Origin: Schistosoma mansoni
Lineage: Eukaryota > Platyhelminthes > Trematoda > Strigeidida > Schistosomatidae
DNA length: 64,000 nucleotides
Assembly: GCF_000237925.1 (NCBI RefSeq)
Contig: NC_031499.1
Location: 3,426,775 to 3,490,774 of the forward strand
Direction: 5' to 3'
The translations under genes and the position numbers were made by a program. The first letter of the stretch is position 1. Every line of letters begins with the position of its first letter. The notes under the pieces are model-generated. The model had not been told where the DNA came from. It searched no databases and worked only from the letters and a program-made list of their open reading frames with translations. Below are positions 23,779 through 32,700 of the stretch, piece by piece.

Positions 23779-26700
23779 GTTGGTTTATTGTTTATTTTGC
23801 ATAATAATAATAACAACTCAGAAACCAGTCATTTTGCACGAAAAATTCCGCGATTTTATCGATTGGACAAATGTTTGGCCAGCTGCTGCTACATTCCATC
23901 ATTCTCTTGTTCCCTTTAGAGTTCGTCAAGGACATTGTAAAGTTAGTGTACATAAAAGTTAACTGTAAAGCTGACAGAATTTGTCAGAAAACGAAGGGTT
24001 GCCTCCTGAAAAGTACGCAAATACTGAACTAATGAAAATTCCCAACTTTTTACATCTCACTCCCTCGCACATTAAAAAGCATTGTGATGCGTTAAAAAGT
24101 ATGTGTATGAAGTATTCATTTTTGTAAAAGAATTTTGCACTTTATGGCCTTCTGGCTTAAGTTCAAATGAGACAATTGAAAAATATTACCCTGTTGTGAT
24201 AGTTAACCGCTCCTACGTATTTGCATCCTCAAATATACGTGACCCTCGTTCCCGTGTTGTAACACTTCAGGTAAGCCTACTAACAGTCTGAATCTATTTC
24301 CATAATCGTTGATTTCAACTGATATATCATGTGTTAATAGAAGTTGAGGTCCATATATGTAGTATTATTCTGAAGTATACAGTTTCAGTAGGACTCAGTT
24401 TTCTTTGACCTGAAAGACCATGTCCAAACACAAGTTTGTATGTGTTATCCAAAGACTAGTAACATTGCACGATGACTGAAACTGAAGCGAAAGGACTGCG
24501 TTTCTATTAGGTCTACTAAATAACTGACCATGGAAACCACAAAAATAAGAGGGTTTTTCCTCCCAAACATTATAAACCTTAATCACTTTATAGGTATCAG
24601 TGCCAAGGTTGGACTTGATAGTTTCAAATAAATTGAGTGTTAGGTAGAAAGTTGTTTTTTGTTATGTCACAATGAGTGGAAAACTTACTTTTCGGACGTT
24701 TCGTGACTTCATGCCAGCCACTTTTGAATAAATAAATAACCAAAGTGCTATTTCAACTTGTGTTAATTTATTTCGGTTATTTATCTACTCTGACGAAGTA
24801 GCCTAATCACTTCGTCTTATAGGACTTACCGATAATTTCACTCGAAACTAATAATTGTAAGTCACTGCACGTTCCTTTTTTCCAATTGTCTTGACGAAAC
24901 TCATCGGAACTGTTTCAGCAGTGGGTCCCTAGTTTTCATCATGGCTTTTATTTCAGTGGACTTGATATACAATGTCGTATCATTTGCGTAACTGGTCAAG
25001 GACATTTTGTTTACACAAACACTGATGTGATTATTGTGTGTGGTCCATGTGTTTCTAGCCGGAGTTCAATAAAATGTTCCAGGACAAAGAAGCATCCAGT
25101 CTGAGTTTTCTCCAGAAGCTAGCAGTAACATCATACCTCTATTATCCAGGTTCTAAGTTGGTTATGAGTTAAGCCTTTCCAGTTAACATACTTTTTCGAG
25201 TCAAATAGTAACTCATTTTAGTTTACCTGATGCATTATTTTCGACTTTACGCATTTGTTTGTATTCTTAAAGAACGTCTTTGTTTGAAGCAAAAAACATC
25301 GTTCTTTTCAAACTCGCTTATGTTTACTTATTGATGCTCTTATCCCGTTCAATTCATCGTATTATATAGTTACTTAAGTAATTTGTCGATTAACGTTGTT
25401 TGGAGCCCGACCGTTGCTGCTACCTTGACGTGGTGGTCGGGCTTGCCTATCGTGATGATCCAATCGAGCTATGCTGGCTGGAACAATCGTTCCTCAAGGT
25501 CTTACCATGCCAGACAGGTCGGTTGAAGAGCGGTGAGACTAAAAGCAGCAATCCCAAGGTCCGAAGGCGAAGTCGTACTGCTGACTATACAGAGGTGTGA
25601 AAGCAGTAAGGTGTTTCCTTCAGACAACCAGCATGACAGCGATGCTGCCTTCCCACAAGGAGGGGTGGGGTTAGAAAAGGTCGACCCTAAAAATGCACAC
25701 CTCGCCTTATCCCACGGATTTCCGTCTCCGGCGGTAAGGACTTTTGAAGAACGGAGCTAACACGTCAAAAATCCCCCACAAAAAGGCCGTGCGTGACCGG
25801 CCTCAAGCAGATGTCCCTTGGGCACTGCGGTCACGCTCCCAGGTCGTTAAGACCAACACTAATCCAACTTCTTTTTCAGGTCCCTCAAGAAATACCCTTC
25901 CACGGTGTGGGCAGCCGGGAAGTGATACTAGCCCTCATACCCTTAACTGCACACAAGACCAAGTTGGTCGCTTTCAAATCCTTCCTACACCTAATAACTC
26001 TGTTATCTCCTCGACTAACCCTTCCCACGTCCTTTTATCGCGTCGCACCGCTAGGGCAAACGATTCGAGTACACAGAACGTTATTCCTGGTCTCTTGAAA
26101 CCACGCTCTAAACTACATATAGGAACTTTTAATGTCCGAACATTGTGCCAAATAGGACAACAGGCTTCCTTAGCTAGAACTCTAGAATCTTACACCATCG
26201 ATGTGTGCTGCGTCTCCGAAACGCGCATACAAGATCCGAGTAGTGTCATTCATTTGACCGCACCTAATCAAAATAAAGTTTCATCTCGATACACGCTCCG
26301 TGTATCTGGAAGCCCTGACGCTGCTTCCCGTGGCCTCGCTGGAGTAGGTATAGCATTAAGTCCTAGGGCAGAACTAGCTCTTTTAGACTGGATCCCAGTA
26401 GACAGTCGTCTATGCGCTGTTCGACTAAACGGATCAGTAAGGACTCGGAAAGATAGGGAAATTCGTCGTTGCCTCTTCGTCGTCTCTGCCTACTCTCCCA
26501 CTGACTGCAGCTCAGACGATATAAAAGATGAGTTCTACAGGAAACTTTCTGACCTTCTCCGAGAAGCTAGGCGTTCTGATGTAGTAATAGTAGCAGGTGA
26601 CTTTAATGCTCAAGTAGGTAAACTAAGTGAAAGGGAAGGACACCTGGGTGGATCTTATGGTGTCATGGCGAAAAGAACAGATAATGGCGACCGTCTGTTG

Positions 26701-29700
26701 CAGCTATGCTCAGATAACCGCCTATTTCTTGCAAATACTAACTTTAAGCATAAGGAAAAACATCTTTTGACCTGGCGACCCCCGAATTCGTCCCAACGTT
26801 GGACCCAATTAGATCACATCGCTATCAGCCACCGATGGAGGGGCTCGATAGAAGACTGTCGCTCATTCTGGGGCACATGCTTAGATTCAGATCATGCTCT
26901 AGTGCGAGCACGTATTTGTCTGCGTCTTACTGGACGTAGGAAAGACACTGCAGGGAAGCCTCTAAGGGTTCTACTTAATGGTAGGCAAGCTAAGAATATA
27001 TTTCAGGAACAACTAGAAAAACAGTTAGGCAGCCATGTAAGTTGTGTCCACCCCGAGGCAGCGTGGAATGACATCCGAAAAGCTGTGGAATCAGCAGTGA
27101 TATCCGCTAATAAGGTAAACCATAACGTTAGGGAGAAACAATGGATCTCGGCAGCATCTACCGCACTGATAGATGCTCGTAAACTCATCCCACCTGGCTC
27201 TGAGCATAACGAAGAGCGGAGTCAACTTAAGCGCAGGCTTATAAGAAGTCTACGTAATGATCGTGAACAGTGGTGGGTAGCGAAAGCAAGAGAGATGGAA
27301 AAGGCAGCGGCAATAGGTAACAGTAGGCAGCTATTCAGACTCGTTAAAGAAACCGGTATTAGGAACCCGAATATCAGTGAAACCATCTCAGATAAAGATG
27401 GGCATATAATTCATTCTCAATCCAGGAGGTTGGATCGATGGGCAGAACACTTTAGGGATCAGTTCAACTGGCCTTCAGCCACACTTCAATTACCCACGAT
27501 CCCCAGTCGTCCTGAATGGCAAATTGATGTAAGTCCTCCAACCCTCTGTGAGGTTGAAAAAGCTATAGGAAATCTGAAGCGAGGGAGAGCAGCAGGCCCT
27601 GACAGGTTGACCCCTGAGATTTTTAAGGATGGTGGTCCAGTACTAGTAGTGAGATTGACTGAGGTCTTAGGTAGAATCTGGGAACTGGACGTAATTCCAT
27701 CTGACTGGTCCCAATCACTGATTGTGCCAGTTTATAAGAAAGGACAAAAGTCCTCTTGTGACAATCACAGAGGGATCAGTTTGACTAATATAGTGTCTAA
27801 AATATTAGCTTCAATAATACTAGGTCGCCTAACCAAAGCTCGTGAAGAGCAGACTAGAGAAAACCAAGCTGGTTTTCGACCTGGACGTGGTTGCATAGAC
27901 CAGATATTCACCCTACGTCAGGTCCTAGAACATAGACACAAATTCAGACGTCCCACAATAGTAGTATTTCTTGACCTTAAGGCGGCATTTGACTCTGTTG
28001 ATCGTGAGGTTCTATGGCAATGTTTGTCACTGAAAGGAGTACCAAAGAAGTACATTAACCTCATAAAGGCTCTCTACTCGAGCACAACTGGTCGAGTTAG
28101 AGCCTATGGCGAACTGTCATCAGAACTGATTACCACAAGTGGCGTTCGTCAGGGCTGTCCACTCTCCCCATTCTTGTTTAACTTTGTCATTGACTTACTT
28201 TTAGAGATAGCACTTTCATCAGCTAAACCTCCAGGAGTTGAACTTTACCAGGAGACTCANNNNNNNNNNNNNNNNNNNNNNNNNNNNNNNNNNNNNNNNN
28301 NNNNNNNNNNNNNNNNNNNNNNNNNNNNNNNNNNNNNNNNNNNNNNNNNNNNNNNNNNNNNNNNNNNNNNNNNNNNNNNNNNNNNNNNNNNNNNNNNNNN
28401 NNNNNNNNNNNNNNNNNNNNNNNNNNNNNNNNNNNNNNNNNNNNNNNNNNNNNNNNNNNGTCGGACAGATGTAAGATGAACTAAGAAAGAGGACGAACAA
28501 TCGATTACAGACACTTACACTCCAATTCGAGCTGTGGCGGATGTGATGTTTAAATAAATCAAACATCGTTCTTTTCAAACTCGCTTATGTTTACTTATTG
28601 ATGCTCTTATCCCGTTCAATTCATCGTATTATATAGTTACTTAAGACATAAGAGTTTCTAGTAAAAAGTATGCTTGACAAACTTATAGTTAAGGATAATG
28701 AATGCATAGAAATAGATTGCATGCGAACATTGGTGTCTGTACAGTTATCGACTTCATTCCGTGGTTAGTTACTCATGAAACTGTCAGTTAAATACTGTGG
28801 AAAAAACACAACTCAGACGCCTTGGGAGGGATTATTTAATACTCATCACCCGTCCTAGCAATCGAATTCATTTAATTTCATAATTGATTGGTCGCTGAAT
28901 AATGATTAGTATCATGTATGTCAAGTACTTCTTAGCGCTGATCAAACTCCGTTGATCAAGTTGATATTTGATCACCAGTGTATGTCACTTGATATCGTGT
29001 GAACTATTTTGAGATGTAAGATGATGGTTTGGGGTATTTGATTTCAGAACATTTGCGGCTCAAATAGTTCAGCGGCAACGTCTTCACTGTAAAGCTAGGT
29101 GATGCAGGATCATATACTCCTCAGAGCACCAATTCCTTCAAAATTGCCTGTAAGCCTTGCTGACGAGTGCCAAATCTGACGAAGCTTAGGTCCAGAGCTT
29201 TCTGTCAATAGATACAACCACCAATACATCATTGAGTTTTAACTTTCTATAGATCTTGTTGTAGTGAATATACCATAAGGCGGAATCAAGTACCAACTGT
29301 TAATATTCTAGAGTGTACGTAACATAATATGTTTGATTGGACTTTGAAAACCAAATCAGAATACTTAACTTATACAGTCTGAATTTTTCTATGAAATAAC
29401 TGTTGGTTTATGTTCTAGATACGTCTTTCTAACCTTTCGTTGGACGAACATGCTAGACGAAAGCTTTTACGGCTTGCAATGGGTCCTGGTCCAGGTCGTA
29501 ATACTGCAACATATGACTGGAATACAGATATTTTAGAGTTAACCTCGGAGAGGTGTCCAACATCGAAACAGAACTCTGACTTTTTAATATACTTATTGAC
29601 AGTTCTTACTATGGAATCAAAAGTAAGCTTGCTTTGGTTTTATATTATACTTCTAACTTGTCTAGTGTAATATTTCTATCATTGGAATGCTACAATTGCA

Positions 29701-32700
29701 TACATTTAGGGATTTTGTTTTCTGAAAACTCTCCTTCCTGTTATGTTATTAAGAGACTATAATCTACTAATTTTAGCTATAATGAATTACAATTAAAAAA
29801 AACTATAAGTAAATAAAAAGGTTTACATTAGTACATACTCTTTCTGTTTATCATATTTTTGATTTGTGGTACTAGATTTGATTAGTTTCCAAAGGTAACT
29901 TTCAAAATAAACCCAAACGGTTGTGAGAAATTACTGCTGTTCACGATTGCTGTGAATCGATTTTGCTCTGGCTTTAAGTGTTAGAGATGGTAAGTAACTC
30001 TGTATTTGACCATCGTTTTCTCCGAATGATTACTGATATTCCGTGGCAACACCATGTTAGTAATACAGAAGTTCGACAACCTGTGTTCGGGCACAGTTAG
30101 TCGTCTATAACGTAAGACCACATATATGCATCGGCACAAGTTGCTATACCTCATTAACAAAACCAGATGAACACCGAATACATAGCAGCAATTACTTCAT
30201 TGGTAGTAATATGTAAAAAATGATTGCATATAAGGATATAATACAGGGAAAAAGGATTATTCGGGCGCAGTGACGCTTCAAGAGTTAGAGTTTTTTGCTG
30301 ACTTCCACATCATTAGGTAAGTCAGTCCTCACCGGCCATGGAAGACGGGATAGTCTGTTCGATGTTGCTGGGACAGCAGACCTGGTGAACTGTTCCTCAA
30401 AAAACCGTGTCCATCGTCCAAAACGTCGTAGATGCCGTTGACATGCTTCAACTAGTTGTAAGGAGTCTGTAGAAGCCCAGCACTTGTAAGCGGAAAGTTT
30501 CGCGAAGCCACAAGCAAATTTACTCGCCATTTTCATAGCGTCATGCAATTGCAGCCAATGCCTATCTATAATTTTCGAGAGGTCGGGAGATAGCCTTGAA
30601 GCTAGGTTAGTTTGATATTTAGTTGCAGCATAAGCTGCAAACAATTCACTGACATCGATCCGTCTAGGGTGGCGAACTTTCTGGCCATTAGAAAGCGAGA
30701 ATAATGAAAACAGGGGCATGATCAGAGTACAGATAAGTCCTTCAAAAGGAGCTGCACTCTTGTACACAATCACGCCAGCGGTATCTGGTTAAGGTGCAGA
30801 GGGAGGACACCAGGTAACACGTCGGCGATTACTGTGCCAATAGTTAGTGTTGGCCAAAACAGGTTGTAGTCTACGGTGAGTTGCAGTAGACGGTCACTAT
30901 TATCTGATATGTGACCACTCCAACGACTTTCCATGATTAGCCGCCCGATCTGAGCATTAAAGTCTCCGGCTAGTACTACCATATCTATCGAACGCACTTT
31001 CTGTAGAACATTTAACTAAAGGTAAGACATCCTTGTTCGCGTCCAGGCTGTCGGAGCATAGGTAGAGTTGATGAAAAGACATCCTTCTTCACACCGATTT
31101 CTTCTCACTTTGGTAGGGCTTTTTAATCTTACAGCATATCATCGGCTGTTAGTAGGGATCCAGTCGATTTGCGCTGTCTCAGCTCTAAGGCCAAATTTTC
31201 TTGTAGTTAGTTGTACTAAGAGTTAGAGTAGAAGTCTACTAATAATACTGGACCACTCTAAACATGAAGTGTCTGGAATCACAATCACTGTTAATGATGC
31301 AGAGATAATAAAAGAACCTAGTCAGTGGGACTGATTCTGAACTAGGCCATTCTAGGTCTCTAGTCGTCCAAGAATCTACATCCTACAATGCAACTCAAAA
31401 TAACAATCAGTGATTTCGTGAACTCATCCCATTTCAATTTAAAACTTCCCTTAAACGTTTTATTACCTGTTCTTATTTTAGAAAGTACTTCACTTCTGAT
31501 TAGGTTCTGCCTACGAACAAGTAAAACAAGCCGGTTGACCTGGTCAATTAAGATTCATAGCCACATCAAACTGATCTACCATTTATATTTAGTATCGTGC
31601 ACCTAACTTCGGGATTACTGTGTAGCCTCATAACGTGCGAGAAATGTTTCAAAGACAAACTTAAACGCTAGCAACCACCTATGTCTCTTTTAAAGGCTGT
31701 AACTCAAACATAGAACTACACCCGACTACTTCTAATACTGCAAGCTGGGGGAGAACATACTTCATAATTTTTTTTATCATTTACGTCCAAGCAATCCGCT
31801 AATCCTCGTTCGTTTGTATTTCAGAAAACGGAAAAATGGGAAATAGATAATCCAGAATATGATTGGGCACAATTTGATTGGGATAAAAGTGAAACACGCC
31901 GTCGTCTTTTCAACTTACTTTCATTGCGCAATAATGAACAAGTTATCAGAAATAATCAAAGAAAAGAAAGTGATTTCACAACCGAAGTAGGTGAAAATGT
32001 TCCTGTAAACAATTTTTTTTCGTTAAATTACCAAAAATAGTTTTTTTCTCTCAAGCAAGATGTAGAATAGTTTGTTTATTCTGTAAACCGAATTACTCAA
32101 CAAACGTCGAAGTTGTCATAATTTAAAAATAATCAAACTCATATAGCCAAATCAACAAAATATTATACGAATAACAGTTGACCATTAGAGTAAATCTTAC
32201 AGAAAACGAATTAAAATCAACAGTCACACACTTCATTGTTTCTGTCTTTGAATTCTCAAGATCATTCTATTTTTTGTCTCCTAATCTTACTACTATAATA
32301 AGTTCGGGTTCAGCTAGTGTATCTCATGCTTTTCAATCACTTCAATCAATGACATTTTATGAACTTAACATCGTCTACTGAACATGTATACAGATATCAT
32401 TTGGAGAGTCAAAAGAAATAATCGAAATCTGATCAAATAAACTCCAAATACACATGACCATTAAGCGAACTGATAGATATATTCAGTTATAATTATTTTC
32501 CTCATAGTCAAGTTTATAAGTAAATGTTCCTCAGTCTGGCAACACTGTTTTACAATATAGATGTAAGTAAATCGATACAGTCATTCCATGGGGGCATTTA
32601 TAAAGTCATCTAGTTGGAGTTATCCTGCACTAAAGTATTAAAACTTATTATAACAGATTGTAGATTTCTATTGATTGTTTTTTCTTCCCAGAAATATACT

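Larger units (their letters stand above)
25379..28560 (+). mobile_element. Nearly full-length non-LTR retrotransposon (LINE)
   Basis: Lies in MRPS35 intron 4, sense to the gene, between perfect 85-bp direct repeats. Parts: a GC-richer 5' UTR (25379-25743) that recurs at 37915-38490 and 54390-54735 on the other strand, one long open frame with endonuclease and reverse transcriptase, a scaffold gap, and a short 3' end with TTTAAATAAATC. The perfect flanking repeats and open frame indicate recent insertion. Clade (CR1- or RTE-like) is not settled here. Confidence 0.88.

Noticed and set aside
24780-24830. Possible plus-strand Penelope hammerhead (CTGACGAAGTAG)
   Set aside because: No GAAAC box at the right distance.
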